The translations under genes were made by a program, and so were the position numbers. The notes below the pieces were generated by a model. It was not told the DNA's origin. It worked only from the letters and a program-made list of their open reading frames with translations, and did no database searches. From Rhizobium sp. (GTDB lineage Bacteria > Pseudomonadota > Alphaproteobacteria > Rhizobiales > Rhizobiaceae): a stretch of DNA of 64,000 nucleotides. Positions 41,415 through 50,924 of this stretch are shown in pieces. Each line of letters opens with the position of its first letter. Position 1 is the stretch's first letter. Where the stretch lies: the NCBI GenBank assembly GCA_027533385.1, contig JAPZUE010000012.1, positions 1-64,000 on the forward strand. The letters run 5' to 3'.

Positions 41415-42029
41415 TCAGGGATACATCCTGACCTTCGACCAGCTGTCGCCATCGCGGCGAAACTCGATGCGGTCATGCAGGCGGAACTTGCGGTCGTGCC
41501 AGAATTCGATCGAGCGCGGAATGATGCGGAAACCGGACCAGTGCGGCGGACGGGGGACGTTTCCGAGCGCGAATTTCGCCGTGTATTCGGCGACCGCCTT
41601 CTCCAAAGCGAAGCGGCCCTCGAGCGGGCGCGACTGTTTGGATGCCCAGGCGCCGATGCGGCTGCCGAGCGGGCGGGACTGGTAGTATTCGTCGGCTTCC
41701 TCGTCCGAGACGACCTCGACATCCCCGCGCAGGCGGATCTGGCGGCGCAGTGATTTCCAGTGAAAGCACATGGCTGCCTTTTTCTGGCCGAGAATTTCCT
41801 GTCCCTTCTGGCTCTCGAAATTCGTGTAGAACACAAAGCCTCTGACATCGAAGCCCTTGAGAAGCACCATACGAACATTCGGCAGACCCTCGGCATCCAC
41901 CGTGGCCAGCGCTACGGCATTGGGATCATTGATCTCCGAGGCTTCGGCATCCTTGAGCCAGGCGGCGAAGAGGGCGAAGGGTTCGTTCTCTTCGGTGAAG
42001 TCACCAGTTGTTAACCCGATATCTGACAT
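41415..42029 (-). CDS. pdxH: Pyridoxamine 5'-phosphate oxidase
   Basis: This 204-residue FMN enzyme makes pyridoxal 5'-phosphate. Typical motifs are [37 protein letters not shown] (FMN contacts), [15 protein letters not shown] and the C-terminal [13 protein letters not shown] plus [11 protein letters not shown] at 42029 gives [11 protein letters not shown], matching rhizobial relatives; upstream in-frame ATG at 42056 is possible. It is divergent from a lipoprotein gene. Confidence 0.95.
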   Translation of the reverse strand: MSDIGLTTGDFTEENEPFALFAAWLKDAEASEINDPNAVALATVDAEGLPNVRMVLLKGFDVRGFVFYTNFESQKGQEILGQKKAAMCFHWKSLRRQIRLRGDVEVVSDEEADEYYQSRPLGSRIGAWASKQSRPLEGRFALEKAVAEYTAKFALGNVPRPPHWSGFRIIPRSIEFWHDRKFRLHDRIEFRRDGDSWSKVRMYP

Positions 42030-42139
42030 ATTGTGTAAAATGCTCCCGATATGCATATTGGCCGTCGATGACGAAGCATTGGATCGCAGGCCCCTTGGCA
42101 GACATAGCAAAATCGGTCGGGCGGACAAAGGGTTGGTGC

Positions 42140-42550
42140 ATGCGTAGAAGCTCTATCTTGCTCGTCATCGCTGCGACACTTCCGCTCAGCGGTTGCTTCG
42201 GCAGCAGCATGGACCTGTTCGGTTCCGACACCGTCGACAACTCCATCTCCACCTCAACCGTTGCCAAGAACGGCAATACGACCAGCCGCTCCGACGAACT
42301 GACGGTGCAAAGCGCGGTCTCTTCGGCTGACCTGTCGAAGACCGAAGGCAAGCCGCTTCCCTGGGCGAATGCGACGACGGGGAGCGCCGGCGTGGTGACG
42401 GCCATCCAGGAAGAAAAGGGTGACGGCGTCATCTGCCGCAACTTCTCGACCACGCGGCATTCCTATGAGGGTATCGCCTATTTCTCCGGCAAGACCTGCA
42501 CGAGCGGTTCGGGAAACTGGCAACTGATGAGCTTCGACCGCCAATCGTAA
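42140..42550 (+). CDS. Outer-membrane lipoprotein of the RT0821/Lpp0805 surface type
   Basis: This 136-residue protein has a lipoprotein signal ([15 protein letters not shown]) with lipidation expected at Cys19. The mature part is Ser/Thr-rich at first and then has [37 protein letters not shown] at the end, resembling short surface lipoproteins of alphaproteobacteria. Function is unknown. ATG at 42140 follows AAAGGG. It is divergent from pdxH. Confidence 0.82.
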   Translation: MRRSSILLVIAATLPLSGCFGSSMDLFGSDTVDNSISTSTVAKNGNTTSRSDELTVQSAVSSADLSKTEGKPLPWANATTGSAGVVTAIQEEKGDGVICRNFSTTRHSYEGIAYFSGKTCTSGSGNWQLMSFDRQS

Positions 42551-42582
42551 ACGGCGGGGCGATTTCGGTTGCATTCGAAAGA

Positions 42583-42596
42583 TTTGCTTAAGCAAA
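42583..42596. promoter_or_regulatory. Perfect 14-base palindrome after the lipoprotein gene
   Basis: TTTGCTTAAGCAAA lies 32 bases after the lipoprotein stop and 179 bases before the J-domain gene. It has no T run, so it is more like an operator than a terminator. I cannot name its protein. Confidence 0.4.
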
Positions 42597-42774
42597 CCCG
42601 AAGAAATGCCCCCCAGTGCCCTGACGTTGCGTAACCTTAGATTAGTACCTCGCATGCGACGCTTCGCCGGATTATACGCGCGGCCCCGCATGAATGTCAG
42701 CGGGACGGCATTTCAGAAGCGCGGAGAAGACGCCATGAACGGGTCTTCCCGCATGAGGTTTGTTGGTGTCCTCG

Positions 42775-44031
42775 ATGCGTGATTTCTATTCGATCCTTGG
42801 CGTGAAGCGTGATGCCGGTGCAGACGAAATCAAGGCCGCATGGCGCACGAAGGCGAAATCCGTGCATCCGGACCAGAACCGCGACGATCCGCAGGCGCAT
42901 AACCGCTTCGCCGAGATCGGTCGCGCCTACGAAGTGCTGAAGGATCCGGCCAAACGCAGCCGGTATGATCAACAACGCATGAAGGTCGAAGCCTTGGAAC
43001 GCGAACAGACGATCATGCAGCAGCGCCAGGCGGCGCGAGAGGCAGCAGAAAAGGCCAAACAGGCCAAGGCGAATGCCGAACGCGTGCTGGAAGAACTGGC
43101 GCGCGCCGAAGCCGAGAAAGCCAAGGCCGACGCTGCCCAGGCCGCCAAGGTGAAGGCGGCCAAGGAGCAGGAGGCAAAGGCGAAAGCCGAGGCCAAGGCG
43201 AAGACCGATGCCGAGGCTCAGGACGAAGCCCCAGCGGCTGCGAGCACGGCCGGCGCCGACAAATCTCAGACGCAAGGCACGGCCAGTGCCCAGGGCCCCT
43301 CGGTCGGTGGCCCCACATCCGGCCCGGAAGAGGCGGCATCGCGCATTTTCGGTGACAGCCCGGAAGCAGCCGCCGCCGCCGAGAACCTGCGCCGCGAACA
43401 GGAGGCCGCAGAGCTTTCCGAGGGCATGCCGCTCAAGCCGGCGATCTCGCCGCTGCTCGCGCCGATCGAGCTTTTCAGTTCACTGGTGCGCCGACTGCGC
43501 GGCACCCCACCCCCGCCGCCGGAAAAGGCGCCAGACATCTTTACCGAGGCAGTTGTCGCGATCGCCGACCTGCTTGAGCAGAAATCCGTGCCGATCACGC
43601 TCAATGACGGCCGCGAAGTGCGCGTGCCGCTGGATGGTGTGACAGAGGGGCATGTGGTGCGCCTCAAGGGCCAGGGTCTCAAGTTCCAGGGTCTGCAGCG
43701 CGGCGACGTGGCCGTGACGATCCGGGTTCTAAAGGCTGACCGCTTTGCCGTCGACCAGTTCGACATCCGCACCGTTCTGCCGATCACGCTGGAAAACGCG
43801 GTTCTCGGCTGCGAGACCCAGGTTGAAGGCCCTGACGGGACCATGGTGCCGCTGACGGTTCCAGCCTGGTCGAATTCCGACCAGGTGATCCGTATCGACG
43901 ATCTCGGCCTGCCCAATCCCGAAGGCGGGCGCGGTGCGCTCGTCGTCGAGCTACGCGTGATGCTCTGGGAAAAGCCGGACGAGAAGGTTACCGACCTGAT
44001 GCGCCTGATGCGCGAAGGGCTCTATATCTGA
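42775..44031 (+). CDS. J-domain co-chaperone (CbpA-like, with long Ala/Glu/Lys coiled-coil insert)
   Basis: This 418-residue protein has an N-terminal J domain (residues 1-65) with the essential HPD at 31-33 (SVHPDQNRDD). A highly charged Ala/Glu/Lys/Gln region (about 75-165) likely forms a coiled coil, followed by a flexible Ala/Ser/Gly region. The C-terminal part (about 255-415) matches DnaJ C-terminal substrate domains (VPLDGVTEGHVVRLKGQG; FDIRTVLPITLENAVLGC). There is no zinc-finger CxxCxGxG repeat and no clear G/F region, so it is a class-B-like partner of DnaK. Confidence 0.9.
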   Translation: MRDFYSILGVKRDAGADEIKAAWRTKAKSVHPDQNRDDPQAHNRFAEIGRAYEVLKDPAKRSRYDQQRMKVEALEREQTIMQQRQAAREAAEKAKQAKANAERVLEELARAEAEKAKADAAQAAKVKAAKEQEAKAKAEAKAKTDAEAQDEAPAAASTAGADKSQTQGTASAQGPSVGGPTSGPEEAASRIFGDSPEAAAAAENLRREQEAAELSEGMPLKPAISPLLAPIELFSSLVRRLRGTPPPPPEKAPDIFTEAVVAIADLLEQKSVPITLNDGREVRVPLDGVTEGHVVRLKGQGLKFQGLQRGDVAVTIRVLKADRFAVDQFDIRTVLPITLENAVLGCETQVEGPDGTMVPLTVPAWSNSDQVIRIDDLGLPNPEGGRGALVVELRVMLWEKPDEKVTDLMRLMREGLYI

Positions 44032-44117
44032 GCCCTCCCCTCCCCCTGGCCGTGCTCGCGGGGGCGTCCCGGGGCCTCGGCCAAACCCTGTCGCGCCTCG
44101 ATCCCCGTCCGGACCTA

Positions 44118-44379
44118 TACCAAGTGTCGATGATAGGAACCCATAGGATGGCTTATTGCAGGCCTCTGGCTAGGCGCGGTGCGCCGGGCGATGCTGCCGC
44201 ATCGGCCAAGCGGCACAACAACGCCAGGGGCTTGCAATAAGCCACCTTTGGTCGGCTTCCCGCCCGTTCTGGCGTCGTCGAGCTCCTTGACCGGTGCGAC
44301 AGCATCGCTCTTCGGACCTCTCCTAGCCAGAAAGGCCGGTCGAGCCGATCCTATGGGTTCTTATCATCGACACTTGGTA
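44118..44379. mobile_element. 260-bp MITE related to an IS630-type element
   Basis: Terminal inverted repeats of about 30 bases (44120-44149 and 44348-44377) differ at one position. Both ends are flanked by TA (44118-44119 and 44378-44379), the expected target duplication. The right end matches the IS630-type end at 111-134. Inside are further inverted parts: CTGGCTAGG/CCTAGCCAG and CGATGCTG/CAGCATCG pair across the element, and 44150-44243 is itself a hairpin with GGCTTATTGCA and TGCAATAAGCC ends. It has no coding capacity, so it needs a transposase in trans. Confidence 0.85.
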
Positions 44380-44553
44380 TTACTCCACCGTGGAACGGGC
44401 GGTCCGCAGCCGCTTCCTCTCTGATTTATGAAGCGTTTCTGAACTATGCCGCTAATGTTGTGCCCCGGCCCTCTCGCCATTCCGGTTCAATCTTGAACCC
44501 CGGATCGGCCTATGCCATAGGCAACTCAACCGAAAGTCTTAAAGGGTCTCGAC

Positions 44554-45372
44554 ATGGTTCAGAGTTCCGGCCTTATGGCAGGCAAGCGCGGCGTCATCAT
44601 GGGTGTCGCCAACAATCGCTCCATCGCGTGGGGTATCGCGAAGGCCTGTCGTGACCAGGGTGCCGAAATCGCATTGACCTGGCAGGGGGACGCGCTGAAG
44701 AAGCGTGTCGAGCCGCTTGCCCAGGAGCTCGACGCCTTCCTTGCCGGCGATTGCGACGTGACCAATCTCGAGAGTATCGACGCTGTCTTCAGCAATATCG
44801 AGGCGCATTGGGGCAAGATCGACTTCGTCGTGCATGCAATTGCCTTTTCCGACAAGGACGAGCTGACCGGTCGCTACATCGAGACGAGCCGCGACAACTT
44901 CGCCCGGACGATGGATATCTCGGTCTATTCGTTCACCGCCGTTGCGGCCCGCGCCGAAAAGATCATGAACGATGGTGGCTCGCTTTTGACGCTCACCTAC
45001 TATGGCGCCGAGAAGGTCATGCCGCATTACAACGTCATGGGTGTTGCCAAGGCGGCACTTGAGGCGTCGGTGCGTTATCTCGCCGTCGACATGGGCGGGC
45101 GCGGCATCCGCGTCAACGCGATCTCGGCCGGCCCGATCAAGACGCTGGCCGCCTCGGGCATCGGCGACTTCCGCTATATCCTCAAGTGGAACGAGTATCA
45201 TTCGCCGCTGAAGCGCAATGTGACCACCGATGAAGTGGGCAAGTCCGGCATGTATCTCCTGTCGGACCTGTCCACCGGCGTGTCCGGCGAAGTCCACCAT
45301 GTCGACTGTGGCTACCACACGGTCGGCATGAAGTCGGTCGATGCGCCCGACATCGTTCTCGGCAAAGACTGA
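44554..45372 (+). CDS. fabI: Enoyl-[acyl-carrier-protein] reductase (NADH)
   Basis: This 272-residue short-chain dehydrogenase completes each fatty-acid elongation cycle. GVANNRSIAWGIAKAC is the FabI-type dinucleotide loop; the active site is YYGAEKVMPHYNVMGVAKAAL with Tyr-x6-Lys, and AISAGPIKTLAASGI follows. It is the usual triclosan target type. The upstream 170 bases separate it from the MITE and hold its promoter. The phosphatase gene begins 17 bases after its stop. Confidence 0.96.
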   Translation: MVQSSGLMAGKRGVIMGVANNRSIAWGIAKACRDQGAEIALTWQGDALKKRVEPLAQELDAFLAGDCDVTNLESIDAVFSNIEAHWGKIDFVVHAIAFSDKDELTGRYIETSRDNFARTMDISVYSFTAVAARAEKIMNDGGSLLTLTYYGAEKVMPHYNVMGVAKAALEASVRYLAVDMGGRGIRVNAISAGPIKTLAASGIGDFRYILKWNEYHSPLKRNVTTDEVGKSGMYLLSDLSTGVSGEVHHVDCGYHTVGMKSVDAPDIVLGKD

Positions 45373-45388
45373 CGTCGGAGACTGCGCC

Positions 45389-45982
45389 GTGCTCATCTAC
45401 ATGATCCGCCACGGCCAGACCGACTGGAATGCCGAAGGGCGGATGCAGGGGCAAAAGGACATAGGCCTCAACGACATCGGCCGCCAACAAGCCAGTGAAA
45501 ACGGGCGAAAGCTCGCCCAGATCCTCGGTGACCGCGCCGGGGATTTTGATTTTGTGAGCTCCCCGCTCGGGCGGACCCGCGACACCATGGAGCGCGTGCG
45601 GGCTGCCATGGGTCTTGAGCCCGGACGCTATAGGATGGACGAGCGGCTGAAGGAGCTTTCCTTCGGCGACTGGGAAGGCTCGACCCTCCCCGAGCTGGCG
45701 CAGATATCGCCCGAACGTGTCGAGGAACGCGCCCGGCAGAAATGGGGTTTCATCCCGCCAGGAGACGATGCGGAAAGCTATGAAATCCTCTCCTGGAGGA
45801 TCGGTGCCTGGCTCAATTCCGTCGAGCGGCAGACGGTCTGCGTCAGCCATGGCGGGGTCATCCGCAGCTGTTTCCGGCTGATTGGCGATGTCACCGAGGA
45901 CGAGGCCTGCGAGATGAACATTCCGCAGGACCGGATTCTGAAAATCGATCGTGATCGCAGAGAGATCGCCTGGATGTCATGA
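45389..45982 (+). CDS. Histidine phosphatase family protein (phosphoglycerate mutase-like)
   Basis: This 197-residue phosphatase has the catalytic RHG near the start (MIRHGQTDWNAEGRMQG), SSPLGRTRDTMERV, ELSFGDWEGSTL and the second catalytic His in VCVSHGGVIRS. Substrate is unknown. GTG at 45389 follows CGGAG; it is close behind fabI and probably in the same transcript. Confidence 0.92.
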   Translation: MLIYMIRHGQTDWNAEGRMQGQKDIGLNDIGRQQASENGRKLAQILGDRAGDFDFVSSPLGRTRDTMERVRAAMGLEPGRYRMDERLKELSFGDWEGSTLPELAQISPERVEERARQKWGFIPPGDDAESYEILSWRIGAWLNSVERQTVCVSHGGVIRSCFRLIGDVTEDEACEMNIPQDRILKIDRDRREIAWMS

Positions 45983-46030
45983 CACTGTGGCCGCTGATGC
46001 TCCGAGCGGCGGCCAGTGCTCTTCCTACTG

Positions 46031-46291
46031 CTACTGCAGCACTTCCAGATCGTCGACGACGCGCTTGCCGTCCACTTCGGTGTAGAAGACGATGACCTTC
46101 TGACCCGGCTCCAGACCTTCAAAATTGAACTCGGCAGGGACAGCATAGGTCTTGCCGTCATCGAGGACGAGGCTCATGCCATCGACGTTGACATCGCGAA
46201 TGGTGGCCTCGACGTCGGCACTGCCGGCAAAGGCGCTGACGGGCGAGATGAAGCTTGCCGTGGCAAGAAGCAGAGAGACCACGAGACGCAT
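46031..46291 (-). CDS. DUF1344 secreted protein
   Basis: This 86-residue protein has a signal peptide (SLLLATASFISPVSAFA) and a small beta domain (ADVEATIRDVNVDGMSLVLD, KTYAVPAEFNFEGLEPG, VIVFYTEVDGKRVV). DUF1344 proteins are common in rhizobia and have no known function. ATG at 46291 has AAGGTGG five bases upstream. Confidence 0.88.
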   Translation of the reverse strand: MRLVVSLLLATASFISPVSAFAGSADVEATIRDVNVDGMSLVLDDGKTYAVPAEFNFEGLEPGQKVIVFYTEVDGKRVVDDLEVLQ

Positions 46292-46590
46292 GCGAACCAC
46301 CTTTGACCAAATCGACGCTGAAAACCTATGCAAAATAGCCTCCTGATTGTGGCGGAATTCGCCCGCGATGATGACAATTCAAAGGGATTGTGGACCTGAA
46401 TGGTGACCGGGATCAAGCGCTTATCCCGGATTACCCCCTGACTATCCCTGGGTTAAAAACTGAAGGGGATATCGCAAGCGGCTCGGCCCGGGAAATCGAG
46501 AGGATCGACTAAAAACCTGCACAAGCCGAAATCCTAAATTAACCGCCGTCTCATAGGCTTACGGCAATCGGGATCAGGGGAAGCTTAAAC
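46292..46590. other. Intergenic region before the second GGDEF/EAL gene
   Basis: About 300 bases between two divergent genes. I see only short imperfect inverted parts and no confident promoter, operator or RNA. Confidence 0.5.
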
Positions 46591-49500
46591 TTGCGCAAGT
46601 TGATAAAGGACGCGCGTGCCGAGAGCGGACTGGGCAACGGCATGCTGTGGCTGATCAGCGCCGCCTTGTTGAGTGTCCTGATCGTGTCCGCAGGCCTGAT
46701 GATCGACCGCCAGACGGCGCTCAGCGAGCGTGTCCGGATCGAACACGCTATCCTCGATCGGCTGCTGCATGTGCAGGCAGAAATCCAGTCCCATCTCGAT
46801 CGCGACATCAATCTGGCGCTTTCGCTAGCCGACGACTTTGGCGATGACGATATGCTCTCGCCGTCCGAAGTGAACCGGACGATTGGCAGGCTGATGGCCG
46901 ACAATCCGCATATCAGCAGCATTCACCTGGCCCCTCTTGCCGATCCGAGCCGGATGGCCTTCACGCCGGTGATCAACCGCCAGCAACGCAGCTTCATCAT
47001 CGACATTCCCGTACCGCCGCTTCCGTGGCAGTCGAGTGCAAACTGGGTCTCGCTTGTGATCGAGACCGACGGAGACCGGTTTTTCGAGACCAACGCACTT
47101 CTGACAGAAGCGGTCCTGCCTGACCATGACGATCACGACCACACCAAGATCGCCGTGGTCATGGCGTCCGATGGCGGAGCGAGCGAGGTTTTCGGGGACA
47201 CCACGATCTTCGACGACAATCCGGTGACCGTCAGTTCCAGCGAAACCAGCCTGCCATTCACGCTTTATGGCGTTCCGGAAGAGGGTTGGGATGCGGCAAT
47301 GAACAGGCTTCTGCCCAGCCGCCTGCTGGTGCTGGCCGGTGTCGTGGCCATGATGATCTCTGTGCTGCTCGCCATCTATCTGTTGCGCGAGCGCAATCTC
47401 AACATTGCGCGGCTGCGGGGCCGCGAACAACGCCTGCTTGAGCTTTCGCAGCGTTTCCAGATCGCGCTGGAAACCTCCAATATCGGCATCTGGGAAATCG
47501 ACGGCGCGACGCATGCACTCATCTGGGACAGCCGGAGCGCCGGCCTGCATGGCCTTCCCGAGAGCCTCTCCGATGACGAAGACCGGCTCGCCGACTGGTT
47601 TGCCTGCCTGCATGCCGATGACATCAGCAAGGCGGAGCAGCTATACTTCGATTGTGTCGTTGCCGGTACGGCCGACCAATGGGATATCAGCTACCGCGTT
47701 CCGCTCGCGGACAACAATTTCCACTACCTCCGCTCCGTTGGTGCGCGCGCGCTGGACGGCAGCATCACCGGCATCGTCTGCGATGTGACGACCGATACGC
47801 TGCTGACGCAGTCGCTGAGCAAGGCCAAGGAAAACAGCGACATCAAGAATGCCGAGCTGGAGCTGGCGCTCGAGGAACTCTCGAGCCGCGAACACCAGCT
47901 GGCGGAAGCCTCGCAGCGGCTCGATCTGGCGCTCGGTTCCTACAATTGCGGCACCTGGGAAGGCGACCCGGTGACGAAGAGTGCCATCTGGGACGAGCGC
48001 ATGCATCAGCTTTACGGGCTGCCGTTCAGCGACAAGCCGGTTCCGGAACATGTCTGGTTGTCTCGCCTGCATCCCGATGAGCGCGGCGAGATCCAGCTTG
48101 CCACCAAGCGGGCGGTGACGCTTGACCAGATCATCAACACCACCCAGCGCGTTGTGCTGCAAAACGGCGAAATCCGCTATATCCGCTCCGTGGGCCAGCC
48201 ACATGTTGGGCGCGACGGCAAGAAGAAGCTGATCGGCATTGCCTTCGATGTGACCGCCGATGCGCTGCTTGCCGAGCAGCTGCGTTCCGCCAAGGCGGAG
48301 GCCGACATGCGCAACATCGAGCTCGAGCTTGCCAAGAACCGCATCGAGTTCAATGCGCTGCACGATCCGCTGACGTCGCTGGCCAATCGTCGCAAGCTCG
48401 ACCTCGAACTCGATGCGCTGGGGCGCAGCACCGGCAAGCAGGCCGGCAAGTTCGCGATCCTTCACCTCGATCTCGACCGGTTCAAGGAAATCAACGATAC
48501 GCTCGGCCATGCCGCCGGCGACGCCATGCTGGTGCATGCATCGCGCATCCTGATGAAGCATGTGCCGCGCGGCGATCTCGTGGCGCGTATCGGCGGGGAT
48601 GAATTCGTCGTGCTCGCCCGCCGCCAGACATCGGTGGATGAACTGGCTAGCCTTGCCAACACGATCATCGAGGAAATGCGCCAGCCGCTCGACTTCGAAG
48701 GCTTCGACTGCCGCTGCGGCGTATCGATCGGCATCGCGCAGGCCTATGGCGCGGCACCGGACGCCCGCAAGGTGCTGATCAATGCCGACATTGCCCTTTA
48801 CCAGGCCAAGGAAAAGGGCCGCAACTGCTACGAGTTCTTCACGCCCGACCTGCAGGCCAACATCATCGCCAAGAAGCGCATGGCCGACGACATGCTGGCG
48901 GGTCTCGACCGCGATGAATTCATCGTCTGGTACCAGCCGCAATTCGAAGCCGACAGCATGCAGCTTTGCGGTGCCGAGGCGCTGATCCGCTGGCGGCATC
49001 CCGATCGCGGCATTCTTGCCTCGGGCAACTTCCTCAAGGTCGCCGAAGACCTGAACGTCATGGCTCGCATCGATGAGCTGGTGCTGCAGACGGCGCTGAA
49101 AGACCAGATGCGCTGGACGGCGCTTGGCATGGCTGTGCCGCGCATTTCGGTCAATGTCTCCTCGAAGCGCCTGCATGACGACAACCTGATCGACCAACTG
49201 AAGGGACTTTCGATCAGCCCCGGCTCGATCTGCTTCGAACTGGTGGAATCGATCTTCCTCGACGAAAGCGACACGCTCGCCTCCGACAATATCGAGAGGA
49301 TCAAGGCGCTCGGCATCGACATCGAAATCGACGATTTCGGCACCGGCCATACCTCGATCGTTTCGCTGCTGAAGCTCAAGCCGAAGCGGCTGAAGATCGA
49401 CCGGCAGCTGGTCATGCCCGTCACGGTGCAGCCGCAGGAGCGCAGCCTCGTACGCAACATCGTGGAGATCGCCCGCTCGCTCGGCATCGAGACGGTCGCC

Positions 49501-49644
49501 GAGGGCGTCGAGACCCAAGAACATGCCGGCATTCTGCGCCAGCTCGGCTGCGACTATCTGCAGGGTTACGCCTTTGCCAAGCCGCTGTCGTTTGAGGAAT
49601 TCACCCGTTTCGTCGACCGGCTGCCACAGCGAAAGGCGTCCTGA
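46591..49644 (+). CDS. Membrane PAS-PAS-GGDEF-EAL cyclic-di-GMP protein
   Basis: This 1017-residue protein has helix 1 (17-38), a periplasmic sensor region (40-245), helix 2 (250-272), two PAS/PAC repeats (about 285-410 and 445-565, with WEIDGATHALIWD and WEGDPVTKSAIWD), GGDEF (590-735) and EAL (750-1000). The cyclase signature ARIGGDEFVVLAR is complete, and the phosphodiesterase signatures EALIRWRHP, FELVESIFL, DDFGTGHTS and VAEGVET are complete, so either activity is possible. TTG at 46591 has GGGGAAG seven bases upstream; ATG at 46642 would lose helix 1. The periplasmic part contains DHDDHDH, a possible metal-binding cluster. Confidence 0.92.
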   Translation: MRKLIKDARAESGLGNGMLWLISAALLSVLIVSAGLMIDRQTALSERVRIEHAILDRLLHVQAEIQSHLDRDINLALSLADDFGDDDMLSPSEVNRTIGRLMADNPHISSIHLAPLADPSRMAFTPVINRQQRSFIIDIPVPPLPWQSSANWVSLVIETDGDRFFETNALLTEAVLPDHDDHDHTKIAVVMASDGGASEVFGDTTIFDDNPVTVSSSETSLPFTLYGVPEEGWDAAMNRLLPSRLLVLAGVVAMMISVLLAIYLLRERNLNIARLRGREQRLLELSQRFQIALETSNIGIWEIDGATHALIWDSRSAGLHGLPESLSDDEDRLADWFACLHADDISKAEQLYFDCVVAGTADQWDISYRVPLADNNFHYLRSVGARALDGSITGIVCDVTTDTLLTQSLSKAKENSDIKNAELELALEELSSREHQLAEASQRLDLALGSYNCGTWEGDPVTKSAIWDERMHQLYGLPFSDKPVPEHVWLSRLHPDERGEIQLATKRAVTLDQIINTTQRVVLQNGEIRYIRSVGQPHVGRDGKKKLIGIAFDVTADALLAEQLRSAKAEADMRNIELELAKNRIEFNALHDPLTSLANRRKLDLELDALGRSTGKQAGKFAILHLDLDRFKEINDTLGHAAGDAMLVHASRILMKHVPRGDLVARIGGDEFVVLARRQTSVDELASLANTIIEEMRQPLDFEGFDCRCGVSIGIAQAYGAAPDARKVLINADIALYQAKEKGRNCYEFFTPDLQANIIAKKRMADDMLAGLDRDEFIVWYQPQFEADSMQLCGAEALIRWRHPDRGILASGNFLKVAEDLNVMARIDELVLQTALKDQMRWTALGMAVPRISVNVSSKRLHDDNLIDQLKGLSISPGSICFELVESIFLDESDTLASDNIERIKALGIDIEIDDFGTGHTSIVSLLKLKPKRLKIDRQLVMPVTVQPQERSLVRNIVEIARSLGIETVAEGVETQEHAGILRQLGCDYLQGYAFAKPLSFEEFTRFVDRLPQRKAS

Positions 49645-49819
49645 TCTCTCAGTCCGGTGGATCAGCGCGTCTGCGGCGACACTGTGTCGTCGCAAATCAA
49701 CCGCTTCCGGCGCAAAAGCGCTTCACAGAAATTGTCAATTTGCTCTATGAGTGACGCCATCCAAGGCAGGGCCCGCCGGAAGACGTTCCGGGAGGCGAGA
49801 ATGGAACGGTAGCTCACGC

Positions 49820-50914
49820 ATGTCGCATAACACCTTCGGTCACCTCTTCCGCGTCACCACCTGGGGCGAAAGCCACGGGCCGGCGCTCGGCGCGGTCGTT
49901 GATGGCTGCCCTCCGGGCGTCCGTTTCAAACAAGAGGATCTGCAGGTCTTCATGGACAAGCGCAAACCCGGCCAGTCGCGCTTTGTCACCCAGCGGCGCG
50001 AGGACGACATCGTCAAGGTGCTCTCGGGCGTGATGCCGCAGGAAGACGGGACGATGATCACGACGGGTACACCCGTGTCGCTGTTCATCGAAAACACCGA
50101 CCAGCGATCCAAGGATTATGGCGAGATCGCCAAGCGCTATCGCCCCGGCCATGCCGACTATACCTATGACCTGAAATACGGGATCCGCGACTATCGCGGT
50201 GGCGGACGTTCGTCCGCCCGCGAAACGGCGGCTCGCGTGGCCGCCGGTGCGCTGGCCCGCCTTGCCATGCCCGGTGTGACCATCCGGGGTGCGCTGGTGC
50301 AGATCGGCACGCACAAGATCAACCGCGCCAACTGGGACTGGGCTGAGGTCGATCAGAACCCGTTCTTCTGCCCGGATGCGGCGATGGTGCCTGTGTTCGA
50401 AGACTATCTCGACGGTATCCGCAAGGCGGGTTCCTCGGTCGGCGCCGTGATCGAAGTGATCGCCGAAGGCGTGCCGGCCGGGATCGGCGCGCCTGTTTAT
50501 GGCAAGCTGGACCAGGAGATTGCCGCAGGCCTGATGTCGATCAACGCCGTCAAGGGCGTCGAGGTCGGCAATGGCTTCCAGGCGGCCGAGATCACCGGCG
50601 AGGAGAATGCCGACGAGATGCGGATCGGGCCGGACGGCAAGCCCGTCTTCCTGTCGAACCATGCCGGCGGCGTGCTCGGCGGCATTTCGACGGGAGAGCC
50701 GATCATCGCGCGCTTCGCCATCAAGCCGACCTCCTCGATTCTCACCGAAAAGCGCTCGATCGATGCCGATGGCAACGAAGTCGATGTGCGCACCAAGGGC
50801 CGCCACGACCCTTGCGTCGGGATCCGCGCCGTGCCTGTCGGCGAAGCGATGCTCGCCTGCATCCTTCTCGACCATATCCTGAGAGACCGCGGCCAGAACG
50901 GCCGGACCAGATAA
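49820..50914 (+). CDS. aroC: Chorismate synthase
   Basis: This 364-residue FMN-dependent enzyme makes chorismate from EPSP, the end of the shikimate pathway. Signatures are [24 protein letters not shown] (in parts: GESHGPALG), [30 protein letters not shown] ([16 protein letters not shown]) and [24 protein letters not shown] (NHAGGVLGG). ATG at 49820 starts [10 protein letters not shown]. ribBA follows 10 bases downstream in the same operon. Confidence 0.97.
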   Translation: MSHNTFGHLFRVTTWGESHGPALGAVVDGCPPGVRFKQEDLQVFMDKRKPGQSRFVTQRREDDIVKVLSGVMPQEDGTMITTGTPVSLFIENTDQRSKDYGEIAKRYRPGHADYTYDLKYGIRDYRGGGRSSARETAARVAAGALARLAMPGVTIRGALVQIGTHKINRANWDWAEVDQNPFFCPDAAMVPVFEDYLDGIRKAGSSVGAVIEVIAEGVPAGIGAPVYGKLDQEIAAGLMSINAVKGVEVGNGFQAAEITGEENADEMRIGPDGKPVFLSNHAGGVLGGISTGEPIIARFAIKPTSSILTEKRSIDADGNEVDVRTKGRHDPCVGIRAVPVGEAMLACILLDHILRDRGQNGRTR

Positions 50915-50924
50915 GGACATTTCC

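Noticed and set aside
47641-49695. Open frame of 684 codons opposite the second GGDEF/EAL gene
   Set aside because: Shadow of a gene with intact GGDEF and EAL motifs; composition is typical of antisense frames.
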